Origin: PALSA-600 sp037142875
GTDB lineage: Bacteria; Actinomycetota; Thermoleophilia; Gaiellales; Gaiellaceae
DNA length: 64,000 nucleotides
Direction of reading: 5' to 3'
NCBI GenBank assembly: GCA_037142875.1
Contig: JBAWZV010000002.1
Location: forward strand, 186,001 to 250,000
Positions 50,171 through 58,191 of the stretch are shown here, one piece after another (within the stretch, counting starts at the first letter, position 1; every line of letters begins with the position of its first letter). The position numbers and the translations under genes were made by a program. Below the pieces are notes generated by a model. The model ran no database searches and was not told the DNA's origin. It saw only the letters and a program-made list of their open reading frames with translations.

Positions 50171-50626
50171 ATGACCGACACGAACTACACCTCGGGCGAG
50201 GACTACGTCGTGGAGTTCCTCGGCTACCGGTTCACGTTCAACACGGTCGATTTCGAGCAGCGTGTGGTCGCTGCCGCATCGAAGCTCGGCCTCGTCGAAG
50301 CGAATGAGCTCGACGAGGATGAGACCGCCGATCTCGTAGCGCTTGCTGCTGCCGGGCTCGTCGAGGACCCGACCTCAAGGCTTGGCCGGTACCTCGTTCG
50401 CAACTGGGAGAGGGTCGCGCTCGTCGGCACCGAGTCCCTCGTCTACTGGCTGCGCAAGCTCATCTTCCGTGGCGCGTGGCTCGACCACCAGGTGAAGCGC
50501 GGCGCCCTCGAGGTGGTCTGGGAGGACAACGAGGCCGAGTTCGCCTACCAACACCCGGGCGGTGGGCGGCCTCTGCTCGACCTGGCCCCGGTGCCGTCAT
50601 GGCACGAGCTCCAGTTCCCGCGCTAG
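50171..50626 (+). CDS. soluble protein of unknown function
   Basis: A 151-residue acidic protein. DYVVEFLGYRFTFNTVDFEQRV is followed by a helical acidic part (ANELDEDETADLVALAAAGL), an aromatic middle (YLVRNWERV, VYWLRKLIFRG) and WEDNEAEFAYQHPGGGRPLLD. No signal peptide or known motif. TATGCT lies 11 bases before the ATG. The 3' end overlaps the next membrane protein gene by 28 bases, so the two are likely coexpressed. Confidence 0.72.
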   Translation: MTDTNYTSGEDYVVEFLGYRFTFNTVDFEQRVVAAASKLGLVEANELDEDETADLVALAAAGLVEDPTSRLGRYLVRNWERVALVGTESLVYWLRKLIFRGAWLDHQVKRGALEVVWEDNEAEFAYQHPGGGRPLLDLAPVPSWHELQFPR

Positions 50627-51336
50627 CTGCGCTCGCAGGCGTCGGCTACCTCGCCGCCCTCCTCGCTCTCGATCGCGGTGCAACGCGCCCAGAGCAGCTC
50701 GGGCTCGGTGTCGCCACCTGGATCGTCCTTGCCGCTGTCCTGCTGCGCTCGAACGTCGAGCGCCGTGCCCAGGTGATCGGAGTGGTCTGCTTCGCAACGC
50801 TCGGCGAGTTCACCGGGTCGCTCCTCTGGGGCGTCTACCGCTACCGGCTTCACAACATCCCAGCCTTTGTGCCTCCCGCCCACGGGCTGGTGTTTCTGAC
50901 GGGGCTTGCGCTCTCAACCTCGCTCCGACGCCATGCGCGCACCCTGATCGTCGTTGCCACGGCGACGGCAGCCAGCTGGGGGCTCCTCGGACTTACTGTC
51001 CTCCCCCAGCGCGACATCGCCGGGGCTTTCGGCGTACCGCTGCTCCTCATCTTCCTGTGGCGCTCCCGTAGCGGCGCCCTCTACGCGGGTGTCTTCCTGG
51101 TGGTCGCGGCGCTCGAGCTGTACGGGACGGCTCTCGGCACCTGGCGCTGGGCCCAGCACGTCCCGGTGCTAGGGATTCCGGACGGCAATCCGCCCTCAGG
51201 CGTCGCCTCTGGATACGTCTGGTTCGACGTGATGGCCCTCCTCGTCGCGCCGTTCCTCGTGCCGCTGCTCAGCGTTCGAGGTCGGCGAAAGGGCGCTGGA
51301 GGCGGACAGCCTCCTGCCCCGTCCATGCCAGGGTGA
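50599..51336 (+). CDS. integral membrane protein of unknown function
   Basis: A 245-residue protein with about seven hydrophobic segments. The most distinctive part is FATLGEFTGSLLWGVYRYRLHNIPAF then VPPAHGLVFLTGLAL, with charged and His residues inside the membrane region, and later YVWFDVMALLVAPFL. The last 18 residues are a Gly/Pro/Lys-rich tail. I do not recognise the family. ATG at 50599 lies within the previous gene, giving a 28-base overlap. Confidence 0.75.
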   Translation: MARAPVPALAALAGVGYLAALLALDRGATRPEQLGLGVATWIVLAAVLLRSNVERRAQVIGVVCFATLGEFTGSLLWGVYRYRLHNIPAFVPPAHGLVFLTGLALSTSLRRHARTLIVVATATAASWGLLGLTVLPQRDIAGAFGVPLLLIFLWRSRSGALYAGVFLVVAALELYGTALGTWRWAQHVPVLGIPDGNPPSGVASGYVWFDVMALLVAPFLVPLLSVRGRRKGAGGGQPPAPSMPG

Positions 51337-51535
51337 CGGCCAGTCCAGACACCGCCGAGGCGACCTCGGTGACACGCGCGCCGAGCGACCGACAGAGCAG
51401 GGTGAAGCCTCGCGGTGCCGTGGCGCCGTCCTGGACGCAGTGCGGAAACTCGTGCGACTCGGCCGCGCTCCGAGCAATCTCGGCGAGCGCATCCTCGACG
51501 AGCCCGGCCCCAGTCTGAACCCGGTCGTTACTCAC
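51269..51535 (-). CDS. small hypothetical protein downstream of ruvB
   Basis: An 88-residue frame from GTG 51535, 37 bases after the ruvB stop on the same strand, with high third-position GC like real genes here. It has a central CVQDGATAPRGFTLLCRSLG region and a C-terminal hydrophobic strand (VASAVSGLAVTLAW). It overlaps the convergent membrane gene by 68 bases, which lowers confidence. Not recognised. Confidence 0.45.
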   Translation of the reverse strand: MSNDRVQTGAGLVEDALAEIARSAAESHEFPHCVQDGATAPRGFTLLCRSLGARVTEVASAVSGLAVTLAWTGQEAVRLQRPFADLER

Positions 51536-51572
51536 GGGCAGTATGGCGCATCCTTGCGCCGGCGGCCATCCC

Positions 51573-52586
51573 TCAAAAGAGGTTCGACGGCGTCTCGGGC
51601 GAGCCGACGTGGGCGCGGCCGAGCGCTGTGACGACCCGTCCTCGCGGTGTCCGTTGGAGAAAGCCAAGCTGCAGCAGATAGGGCTCGTAGACGTCCTCGA
51701 TCGTCTCGGCCTCTTCGCCGAGAGCTATCGCGAGCGTCGACACGCCGACCGGGCCACCGCCGAACTTCTCGACCAGCGCCCGCAGGAGATCGCGGTCGAA
51801 CCGCTCGAGTCCCATCTCGTCGACCTCGAGGAGCAGCAGCGCCTCCTCGGCGATCTCCTCGGTGATGCGACCTGCGTGGCGCACCTCCGCAACGTCCCTG
51901 ACCCGGCGAAGAATGCGGTTCGCGATCCGCGGCGTCCCCCGCGCGCGACGTGCGATCTCGTCGGCGGCTGTGGGTTCGATCTCGACGGCGAGGATGCGGG
52001 CGCTCCGCCGCACGATCATTCCAAGGTCGGCGGTCGAGTAGTGGTCGAGCCGAAACGTCAGCCCGAACCGGTCTCGCAGCGGAGTCGTGAGGAGCCCGGT
52101 TCGTGTCGTCGCACCAATCAGGGTGAACGGGGGCAGGTCGAGGGTGAGCGTGCGCGCCGCGGGCCCCTGCCCGACGATGATGTCGAGCCGGAAGTCCTCG
52201 AGTGCCGGGTAGAGGATCTCCTCGATCGTGCGGTTCAGCCGGTGGATCTCGTCGACGAAGAGGACGTCCCGCGGCTCGAGGGCAGTGAGGATGGCGGCGA
52301 TGTCTCCCTTGCGCTCGAGCGCCGGACCTGCGACCTGCCTGATCCCAACATCGAGCTCACGCCGGATGATCTGGGCAAGCGAGGTCTTACCGAGCCCCGG
52401 AGGGCCAGCAAGCAGGACATGGTCGAGCGCCTCGCCACGGCCCTTCGCGGCGTCGAGTGCGACCGCAAGCTGCTCCTTGACGTTGGCCTGGCCAACGAAG
52501 TCCGCCAGGCTCTGTGGCCGGAGCGACCGTTCGAGGTCGTCCTCGGTTGCGTCCTGCAGGTCGGGAGTGACGATCCGGTCGGTCAT
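51573..52586 (-). CDS. ruvB: Holliday junction branch migration ATPase RuvB
   Basis: AAA+ motor (337 aa): RPQSLADFVGQ N-terminus, Walker A GPPGLGKTSLA, Walker B LFVDEIHRL, sensor 1 IGATTR, arginine finger region PLRDRFG, and a C-terminal winged helix ending LGFLQRTPRGRV. Works with RuvA and RuvC to process recombination intermediates. Start overlaps the ruvA stop (ATGA). Confidence 0.97.
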   Translation of the reverse strand: MTDRIVTPDLQDATEDDLERSLRPQSLADFVGQANVKEQLAVALDAAKGRGEALDHVLLAGPPGLGKTSLAQIIRRELDVGIRQVAGPALERKGDIAAILTALEPRDVLFVDEIHRLNRTIEEILYPALEDFRLDIIVGQGPAARTLTLDLPPFTLIGATTRTGLLTTPLRDRFGLTFRLDHYSTADLGMIVRRSARILAVEIEPTAADEIARRARGTPRIANRILRRVRDVAEVRHAGRITEEIAEEALLLLEVDEMGLERFDRDLLRALVEKFGGGPVGVSTLAIALGEEAETIEDVYEPYLLQLGFLQRTPRGRVVTALGRAHVGSPETPSNLF

Positions 52587-53140
52587 GTCGTCGCCCGCAA
52601 CGCCGCGCGCACCTGCTCCTCGACCGGCAAGGAGTCGTCAATGTTGGCGAGAGCACGGTCGGCATCGGCGATTGGCCAGCCGAGCTCGACGAGAGCATCA
52701 CGTGCCAGGAGCGACCCTGTCTCCTGACCGGCGGGACCGTCAACGACTGTCCCGAGCTTCTCTTTCAACTCCATGACGACGCGCTGGGCGATCTTCCGAC
52801 CGATCCCGGGGATCGCCTCGAAGCGGGCGGTGTCCTCCCGAACGATGGCACGCCGAAGCTCCGCCACCGGCGAGCCCGACACGATCGCAAGTGCGACCTT
52901 GGGGCCGATTCCCGAGATCCCGAGCAGCAGCTCGAAGAGCTCCCGCTCATCGCCTGATGAGAATCCGTAGAGCTGGAGCGCGTCCTCGCGGACGTGCAGG
53001 TAGATCTCAACCGTGAGCTCGTCTCCGACGGCGCCGAGAACGCGGGGCGTCGCCGCGACGAGGTAGCCGACCCCACCGACGTCGAGCACGATCCCTGCGC
53101 TCGTGCGGGCTGCGACCGTGCCGCGGAGCCGGGAGATCAC
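52583..53140 (-). CDS. ruvA: Holliday junction DNA-binding protein RuvA
   Basis: A 185-residue tetrameric junction binder: OB-fold MISRLRGTVAARTSAGIVLDVGGVGY, two helix-hairpin-helix motifs (LLGISGIGPKVALAI and FEAIPGIGRKIAQRVV) and the mobile C-terminal domain III contacting RuvB (ARDALVELGWPIADADRAL). Coupled to ruvC and ruvB by 4-base overlaps. Confidence 0.96.
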   Translation of the reverse strand: MISRLRGTVAARTSAGIVLDVGGVGYLVAATPRVLGAVGDELTVEIYLHVREDALQLYGFSSGDERELFELLLGISGIGPKVALAIVSGSPVAELRRAIVREDTARFEAIPGIGRKIAQRVVMELKEKLGTVVDGPAGQETGSLLARDALVELGWPIADADRALANIDDSLPVEEQVRAALRATT

Positions 53141-53625
53141 GAGACCGCCCTGAGAAGCGGCGGGGCGAGCGCGTGACAGATCGCAACCGCGAGCGCATCG
53201 GAGGCATGGTGCGGCGTCGGAACCGCGTCGAGGCCGAGAATGGCCTTGACCATCCGCCCGACCTGCTCCTTGTCGGCGCGGCCGTAGCCGCAGACCGCCT
53301 GCTTCACGCTGGCCGGCGCGTACTCGACACAGTCAAGCCCGGCGGACGCTGCCGCGACGAGCACGGCTCCCCGAGCCTGACCGACGGCGAGCGCGATGCG
53401 GGCGTCGGCGCCGACGTATGACTCTTCCAGCGCGACTGCGTCCGGCGCATGCTCGGCGATCAGCTCGGCCACCCCGTTGAAGATCGTGAGCAACCGCTTG
53501 TCGACGCGCTCGCGCGGGGTGGTGCGCCACCACCCGTGGCAGTCCACCCGAAGGCGTCCGTCGCTTTCGTGGACGATCCCGTAACCGCAAGCGGCCGTCC
53601 CTGGATCGATGCCGAGGACTTTCAC
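53137..53625 (-). CDS. ruvC: Holliday junction endonuclease RuvC
   Basis: A 162-residue RNase H-fold resolvase. Catalytic acids: Asp7 in GIDPGTAACG, Glu near 67 in ALEESYVG, and the C-terminal HHASDALAVAICH pair. GTG at 53625 is preceded by a TAACCT box at 6 bases, so ruvCAB has its own leaderless-type promoter in addition to read-through from pdxT-yebC. Confidence 0.95.
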   Translation of the reverse strand: MKVLGIDPGTAACGYGIVHESDGRLRVDCHGWWRTTPRERVDKRLLTIFNGVAELIAEHAPDAVALEESYVGADARIALAVGQARGAVLVAAASAGLDCVEYAPASVKQAVCGYGRADKEQVGRMVKAILGLDAVPTPHHASDALAVAICHALAPPLLRAVS

Positions 53626-53631
53626 GTCGGA

Positions 53632-53637
53632 AGGTTA
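53632..53637 (-). promoter_or_regulatory. leaderless -10 box of ruvCAB
   Basis: TAACCT ends 6 bases before the GTG of ruvC. I saw no TTGTC-type PafBC motif at the proper distance upstream. Confidence 0.5.
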
Positions 53638-53674
53638 GGCGCGCCTCCGGACGGCGAGGCAGCGGACACCGGGT

Positions 53675-54430
53675 TCAGGAGGTGACGAGCTCGAGAACAT
53701 CGTCGGGGATGTCGAAGTTCGCCCAGACCTCCTGGACGTCGTCGTCATCCTCGAGCGTGTCGATCAACCGCATGACGGTGCGTGCGGTCGACTCGGCTGC
53801 GATCTCGACGGTCGTCTTCGGCACCATCGAAAGCTCAGCGGATTCGACGGTAAACCCGGCCGCCTCGATCGCCTGCCTGACCGCCGAGAGGTTCTCCGGG
53901 GCGCTCGTCACCTCGAACGCATCGCCGTCGGCCGCAACATCCTCGGCCCCCGCATCAGCGGCCGCCAGGAAGAGCTCGTCCTCGTCGACGCTGGCACCGG
54001 CAACGATGACGACGCCGCGCCGCTCGAACTGCCAGGCAACTGCACCCGTCGCGCCAAGGGCGCCACCGAACTTGGTGAACGCGTGCCGTACCTCGGCTGC
54101 TGTGCGGTTGCGGTTGTCGGTGAGCGCCTCGACCAGCACTGCAACACCTTCGGGACCGTAACCCTCGTAGATCACGGTCTCGAAGTTGGCGCCGTCGGAG
54201 CCTTCGCCCGAGCCCTTCGCGATCGCCCGATCGATGTTGTCCTTTGGCATCGAGTACGACTTCGCCTTCTCGATCGCGTTCTGGAGCGCGAGGTTGTTGC
54301 CGGGATCGCCGCCGCCCTCCTTGGCCGCGACGATGATCGAACGTGCGAGCTTCGAGAAGAGCTTGCCGCGCTTGACGTCCGCGGCGCCCTTCTTGTGCTT
54401 GATCGATGACCACTTGCTATGCCCTGACAA
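53675..54430 (-). CDS. yebC: YebC/PmpR (TACO1) family protein
   Basis: A 251-residue three-domain protein starting MSGHSKWSSIKHKKGAADVK, the family hallmark, with the conserved acidic second domain (YEGYGPEGVAVLVEALTDNRNRT) and AWQFERRGVVIV. Members act as translation factors relieving proline-rich stalling and have been described as transcription regulators; the older regulator label may be wrong. Overlaps pdxT by 14 bases and precedes ruvC by 49. Confidence 0.95.
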   Translation of the reverse strand: MSGHSKWSSIKHKKGAADVKRGKLFSKLARSIIVAAKEGGGDPGNNLALQNAIEKAKSYSMPKDNIDRAIAKGSGEGSDGANFETVIYEGYGPEGVAVLVEALTDNRNRTAAEVRHAFTKFGGALGATGAVAWQFERRGVVIVAGASVDEDELFLAAADAGAEDVAADGDAFEVTSAPENLSAVRQAIEAAGFTVESAELSMVPKTTVEIAAESTARTVMRLIDTLEDDDDVQEVWANFDIPDDVLELVTS

Positions 54431-54980
54431 CGTTTCCCTCCCGTACCGAATCGAGGAACAGCTGATGAATTCGCGTGTCGCCGGTCAGCTCCGGATGGAA
54501 CGAGGCGATCAGGTACCGGCCGTCACGCGCGAGCACAGGATGCCCGTCGAACGTGGCGAGGATCTCGACACCCGCTCCGGCCTCCTCGATCCACGGAGCG
54601 CGGATGAACACCGCGTGCACCGGCTCGCTCACGCCGACGACGTCGAGGTCGGTCTCGAACGACGCCGACTGGCGGCCGAATGCGTTGCGGCGCACCCGCA
54701 CGTCGACGAGCCCAAGGTGGTTGCGGTCGAGCACGATCATTCCCGCGCACGTCCCGAAGACCGCCCCGGAGAAGTCACGGATCGCCTCGTCGAGGCCGTA
54801 CAGGTGCATGAGCCGTGTGAACGTCGTCGACTCCCCACCCGGGATGACGAGGCCGTCCAACCCGTCGAGCTGCTCGGGCTTGCGGACATCGGCGACATCT
54901 GCCCCCAGAGCGCGCAGCATCCCCGCGTGCTCGCGGAAGTTGCCCTGCACGGCGAGGACTCCGATCCGAACCGGCTCCAT
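54417..54980 (-). CDS. pdxT: pyridoxal 5'-phosphate synthase glutaminase subunit
   Basis: Class I glutaminase (187 aa) that feeds ammonia to PdxS. Motifs: LAVQGNFREH, GGESTTFTRL, nucleophile Cys in FGTCAGMI (about 76-83), and SFHPELTGD with the catalytic His-x-Glu pair. PdxS, its obligate partner, is normally next to it but is absent here, so it must lie elsewhere. First gene of the pdxT-yebC-ruvCAB run, with a leaderless-type box. Confidence 0.95.
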   Translation of the reverse strand: MEPVRIGVLAVQGNFREHAGMLRALGADVADVRKPEQLDGLDGLVIPGGESTTFTRLMHLYGLDEAIRDFSGAVFGTCAGMIVLDRNHLGLVDVRVRRNAFGRQSASFETDLDVVGVSEPVHAVFIRAPWIEEAGAGVEILATFDGHPVLARDGRYLIASFHPELTGDTRIHQLFLDSVREGNVVRA

Positions 54981-54988
54981 GGCGGCAG

Positions 54989-54994
54989 ATGGTA
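54989..54994 (-). promoter_or_regulatory. leaderless -10 box of pdxT-yebC
   Basis: TACCAT ends 8 bases before the ATG at 54980; divergent from the EamA gene. Confidence 0.4.
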
Positions 54995-55033
54995 TCGGCG
55001 CGCCAGGGCGGCGCCGTCGCGGAGAATGGGCCG

Positions 55034-55876
55034 GTGACCGCCGCAGCCATCCTCCTCGCGCTCGCCTCGGCGGCGACCTGGGGGATCGCCGACTTCTCGG
55101 GCGGGCTTGTCTCCCGGCGACTGCCGACGATCGCCGTGACCGTTGTCTCGCAGGCCGCGGGCTTCGCCGCGCTCCTGATCGCGCTCGGGATTCACGGCGG
55201 CGCGATCGACGGCAGGTCGTTTGTGATCGGCATCGCGGCCGGGCTTGGCGGAGGCTCCGGACTCGCCGCGTTCTACAAGGCGCTCTCGCTCGGAACGATG
55301 AGCATCGTCTCCCCCCTCGTCGCCTGCGGGGCTGTCGTGCCGTTCGCGATCGCTATCGGCACGGGCGAACGGCCCGCGATGATCGGGCTCGCGGGCGCCG
55401 CGATTGCGCTCACGGGCGCCGTGATGGCCTCGGCGGAGGAACGCAAGGTCGCCGTGCCAGAGCGTGTCCGGGCGATCTCGCTCGCCGTAGCCGCCGCTGT
55501 CGCTCTTGGCCTCTTCACCTACTTCCTCGGGCTCGGAAGCCGCGAAGGGAGCCCGCTCTCAACGCTGGTCGGGGCGCGCGTCGGGTCGCTGGGATTCCTC
55601 GTCGGGCTCGGGCTCATACGCCGTGCGCCCCTCAGCGTCGGACGCGCCTCACTCCTGCCGGTTGCCGCCGTCGGCCTCTGCGACATCGCAGCCAATGCGC
55701 TCTTCGCGCTGGCAAGTGGGCGCGGCCTGCTCGCGCTCGTCTCCGTGCTCGGCTCGCTGTACCCCGTCATGACCCTGATCCTCGCCCGGTTCATTCTCGG
55801 AGAACGCCTGACCCGGCTCCAGCTCGGCGGGATCGGCATCGCCCTGGTCGGGGTCGCCGCGCTAAGTTCGGGCTGA
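55034..55876 (+). CDS. EamA/DMT-family permease
   Basis: A 280-residue membrane protein with two EamA repeats of five helices each: first from AAILLALASAATWGIADFS, second from AISLAVAAAVALGLFTYFL, ending with RFILGERLTRLQLGGIGIALVGV, the typical repeat end. Drug/metabolite transporter superfamily; substrate unknown. GTG at 55034 chosen by alignment with the first helix. YqgE follows 3 bases later. Confidence 0.85.
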   Translation: MTAAAILLALASAATWGIADFSGGLVSRRLPTIAVTVVSQAAGFAALLIALGIHGGAIDGRSFVIGIAAGLGGGSGLAAFYKALSLGTMSIVSPLVACGAVVPFAIAIGTGERPAMIGLAGAAIALTGAVMASAEERKVAVPERVRAISLAVAAAVALGLFTYFLGLGSREGSPLSTLVGARVGSLGFLVGLGLIRRAPLSVGRASLLPVAAVGLCDIAANALFALASGRGLLALVSVLGSLYPVMTLILARFILGERLTRLQLGGIGIALVGVAALSSG

Positions 55877-55879
55877 CGC

Positions 55880-56425
55880 ATGACCGAGATCGAATCGCTT
55901 CAGGGCCGCCTGCTCGTCTCCTCGCCGACCCTGCACGACCCGAACTTCCGCCGCACGGTCGTGCTGATGACTCATCACGACGAGGAGGGCGCTGTAGGGC
56001 TCGTGCTCTCGCGGCCGTCCGAGGCGGTCGCGAGCGAGGCCGTTCCGGAGCTCGCCAACCTCCCGGCCGGTCGCTTCGTCTACGTCGGAGGACCGGTGGA
56101 GCCGCAGGCCGTGCTTGCGCTGGTCGAGCTCGGTGACGCCGACGCCCGCGTGACGCCGATCGTCGGTGCGGTCGGGCTGTACCCGCCCGACGCCGAGATC
56201 GACGAGCTCTCGATCACCCGCGCCCGGATCTTCGCGGGCTACTCGGGCTGGTCACCAGGCCAGCTCGAAGAGGAGCTCGCCGAGGGCGCCTGGATCATCG
56301 TCGACGCCGAGGCCGACGACGCCTTCGTAGACAGCCCGGACGAGCTGTGGCGAACCGTGCTCAAGCGCAAGGGTGGCCGCTACGCGCTGATCGCAACGAT
56401 GCCGTTCGACCCCGGCCTGAACTAG
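55880..56425 (+). CDS. YqgE/AlgH (UPF0301) family protein
   Basis: A 181-residue protein: LQGRLLVSSPTLHDPNFRRTVVLMTHHDEEGAVGLVLSRP is the family's opening; GGPVEP and YSGWSPGQLEEELAEGAWIIV follow. The biochemical role is not established; it has been proposed as a transcription regulator in Pseudomonas without clear proof. Likely cotranscribed with the EamA permease. Convergent with the enoyl-CoA hydratase, 4 bases apart. Confidence 0.92.
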   Translation: MTEIESLQGRLLVSSPTLHDPNFRRTVVLMTHHDEEGAVGLVLSRPSEAVASEAVPELANLPAGRFVYVGGPVEPQAVLALVELGDADARVTPIVGAVGLYPPDAEIDELSITRARIFAGYSGWSPGQLEEELAEGAWIIVDAEADDAFVDSPDELWRTVLKRKGGRYALIATMPFDPGLN

Positions 56426-56429
56426 GCGC

Positions 56430-57134
56430 TCAGCTCCAGGAAGGCGTGCGCTTCTCGAGGAAGGCAGCGATGCGCTCCTTCCCGTCGTGCGCCTCGAGGC
56501 ACCTCACGAAGGCATCAAACTCGGTCCTGTCGCTTGGCGCATGCCGTGTGTCGAGGAGGACGCGCTTCAGCTCGAGGAGTGCGTGTCGGCTCTGCCCGGC
56601 AAGCATCCCCGCGACGGCCGCGATCTCGGCGTCGAGCTCGTCGGTGACTCGCTCGACGAGCCCCCACGCCTCAGCCCTGGAAGCAGACACCTGCTCGCCC
56701 GACATCAGGAGCCAGGCGGCGCGGCCAGGCCCAACCAGACGTGGCAGCCGCTGGGTTCCGCCGCCGCCCGGAACGAGTCCGAGCTTCACCTCCGGCAGCC
56801 CGAGCTTTGCGTCGGTGTGCGCGATCCGGATGTCGCAGGCAAGCGCGAGCTCGAGCCCACCGCCGAGGCAGTAGCCGTCGAGCGCCGCAATTGCGGGCAC
56901 GGGGAGCGACTCGATCACACCGGCGAGATCCTGGATCCCCGGAAGTGTTCCTGCGTGCAGCTCGCTGACGTCGGCGCCGACCGAGAACGCGCGGCGGCCT
57001 CGGCCCCGCAGCACAACGACGCGTGTCTCGACCTCGATCTGACCGAGCTCTGCTTCGAGCCGTTCGACGGTCGCTGCGTCGAGCGCATTCAGCGGTGGGT
57101 TGTCGATCCAGACGGTCTTGATCGGGGTGCTCAT
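56430..57134 (-). CDS. enoyl-CoA hydratase/isomerase family protein
   Basis: A 234-residue crotonase-fold protein. Oxyanion-hole segments RRAFSVGADVSEL and AIAALDGYCLGGGLELALACD are present. LPEVKLGLVPGGGGTQRLPRLVG has Glu in the position of one catalytic Glu of true hydratases; the other position (A-C-D-I-R-I-A) appears non-acidic apart from Asp. Shorter than the usual 255-260, mainly at the N-terminus. Substrate unknown. ATG at 57134 preferred; an ATG 11 codons earlier is possible. Confidence 0.88.
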   Translation of the reverse strand: MSTPIKTVWIDNPPLNALDAATVERLEAELGQIEVETRVVVLRGRGRRAFSVGADVSELHAGTLPGIQDLAGVIESLPVPAIAALDGYCLGGGLELALACDIRIAHTDAKLGLPEVKLGLVPGGGGTQRLPRLVGPGRAAWLLMSGEQVSASRAEAWGLVERVTDELDAEIAAVAGMLAGQSRHALLELKRVLLDTRHAPSDRTEFDAFVRCLEAHDGKERIAAFLEKRTPSWS

Positions 57135-57263
57135 GGAGCCAACTCTCGCAGATTCTCCGGGCGTCATCCTGGGTAGTTCCTGGCAATCACGCTGGGGGTT
57201 CTTCTGATTCCTCCGGGCCCGACCGATGCGAGCATCAAGGGCAACCAGCACAGACGATCACCA

Positions 57264-57278
57264 CCGGCAGAGAGCCGG
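57264..57278 (+). promoter_or_regulatory. leader hairpin before the cupredoxin-cytochrome gene
   Basis: CCGGC, 5-base loop AGAGA, GCCGG; it ends 3 bases before the ribosome site (GGAGGTG) of the gene at 57295. It could influence message stability or initiation. Confidence 0.3.
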
Positions 57279-57294
57279 CCTGGAGGTGTGAGAG

Positions 57295-58035
57295 ATGCGT
57301 ACCGGTCGGTCATTGCCCTTCTTCCAGCTCGCCGCTGTGGCCGGGCTCGCCGCACTGGTTGCAGGCGCGGTCTCGGCGTCATCGCTCGGCACGGTCGTGA
57401 CGGTGACCGCCGGAACGCCGAGCGAGTTCTCGTTCAAGATCTCCCGCACGTCGGTGCCCTGGCAGGCAGTCGCCCCCGGAAACACCGTCACGTTCAAGGT
57501 GACCAACCGCGGCACCGTGTCGCATCAGTTCAAGGTGTGCTCGGCGTCCACCACAAGGGCGGCCGCGAACGGGTGCGCCGGAACGGCAACAAAGCCGCTC
57601 GCGCCCGGCGCATCCGCGACGCTCGTCGTGAGGTTCGCAAAGCAGGGCCAGTACGGGTACCTCTCGCCGGTCGCCGGCCAGGCGGCCAGGGGAATGAAGG
57701 GCCTGCTCAAGGTCGGCACGACGGTTGCGAAGCCCGCCACGACCACGACCACAAAGACAACAACACCCCCCGCGTCGAGCAGCACGCCGAGCACGTCAGC
57801 ATCGCCAGCACCGGCTACACCCGGCGCCTCCGCGCCGAGCGTTCCCCTGACAGGGGCGGCAGCGGCGGGCGCGGTCGTGTTCCAGACGGTCTGCGTCGCC
57901 TGCCACACCGTGATTGAGCTCCGCACGACCGGAGTTCCGTCCGACATCAACCTCACCCACGGAGGTGGCCCGTTCCCGAGCGCTCTCACGCCGACCCAGA
58001 TCGCCGACCTTCGCGCCTACCTCACCGGCAGCTAG
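57295..58035 (+). CDS. secreted cupredoxin-like domain fused to a c-type cytochrome domain
   Basis: A 246-residue exported protein: signal/anchor (about 8-29), cupredoxin-like beta domain (32-142), a Thr/Ser/Pro/Ala linker (143-185) and a short cytochrome c domain (186-246) with CVACH (200-204). The copper site is degenerate: His77 (VSHQF) and Met134 remain, but the usual C-S-V-P-G-H segment reads LSPVAGQ, losing Cys and the second His. Cys82 and Cys94 could form a disulfide. In the cytochrome part the usual distal Met-Pro is replaced (GGGPFPSALTP) and no Met remains. Strong ribosome site GGAGGTG. Probable client of the Ccm proteins. Electron transfer role is inference. Confidence 0.85.
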   Translation: MRTGRSLPFFQLAAVAGLAALVAGAVSASSLGTVVTVTAGTPSEFSFKISRTSVPWQAVAPGNTVTFKVTNRGTVSHQFKVCSASTTRAAANGCAGTATKPLAPGASATLVVRFAKQGQYGYLSPVAGQAARGMKGLLKVGTTVAKPATTTTTKTTTPPASSSTPSTSASPAPATPGASAPSVPLTGAAAAGAVVFQTVCVACHTVIELRTTGVPSDINLTHGGGPFPSALTPTQIADLRAYLTGS

Positions 58036-58059
58036 ATCTGGTCGTCGTCACCCCGCGAC

Positions 58060-58082
58060 CCGCGCTCGAGAAGAGAGCGCGG
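58060..58082. terminator. hairpin between the cupredoxin-cytochrome gene and tRNA-Cys
   Basis: CCGCGCTC (58060-58067), 7-base loop, GAGCGCGG (58075-58082): a perfect 8-pair GC-rich stem 24 bases past the stop codon and 16 bases past the convergent tRNA 3' end. No U tract; likely a bidirectional terminator. Confidence 0.5.
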
Positions 58083-58097
58083 ATCCGTCGTCAGTAG

Positions 58098-58168
58098 AGG
58101 CGCCTTCCGGATTCGAACCGGAGTACGCGGCTTTGCAGGCCGCTGCCTAACCACTCGGCCAAGGCGCC
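58098..58168 (-). tRNA. tRNA-Cys (GCA)
   Basis: On the minus strand a full cloverleaf: acceptor GGCGCCT/AGGCGCC, D arm with GAGTGGTTAGGC, anticodon stem GCGGC/GCCGC with loop CTGCAAA (anticodon GCA), variable loop GTAC, T arm TCCGG-TTCGAAT-CCGGA, discriminator U. CCA is not encoded. 71 bases, normal for tRNA-Cys without CCA. Confidence 0.96.
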
Positions 58169-58191
58169 GGACAGGGGGCATCGTATCCGCG

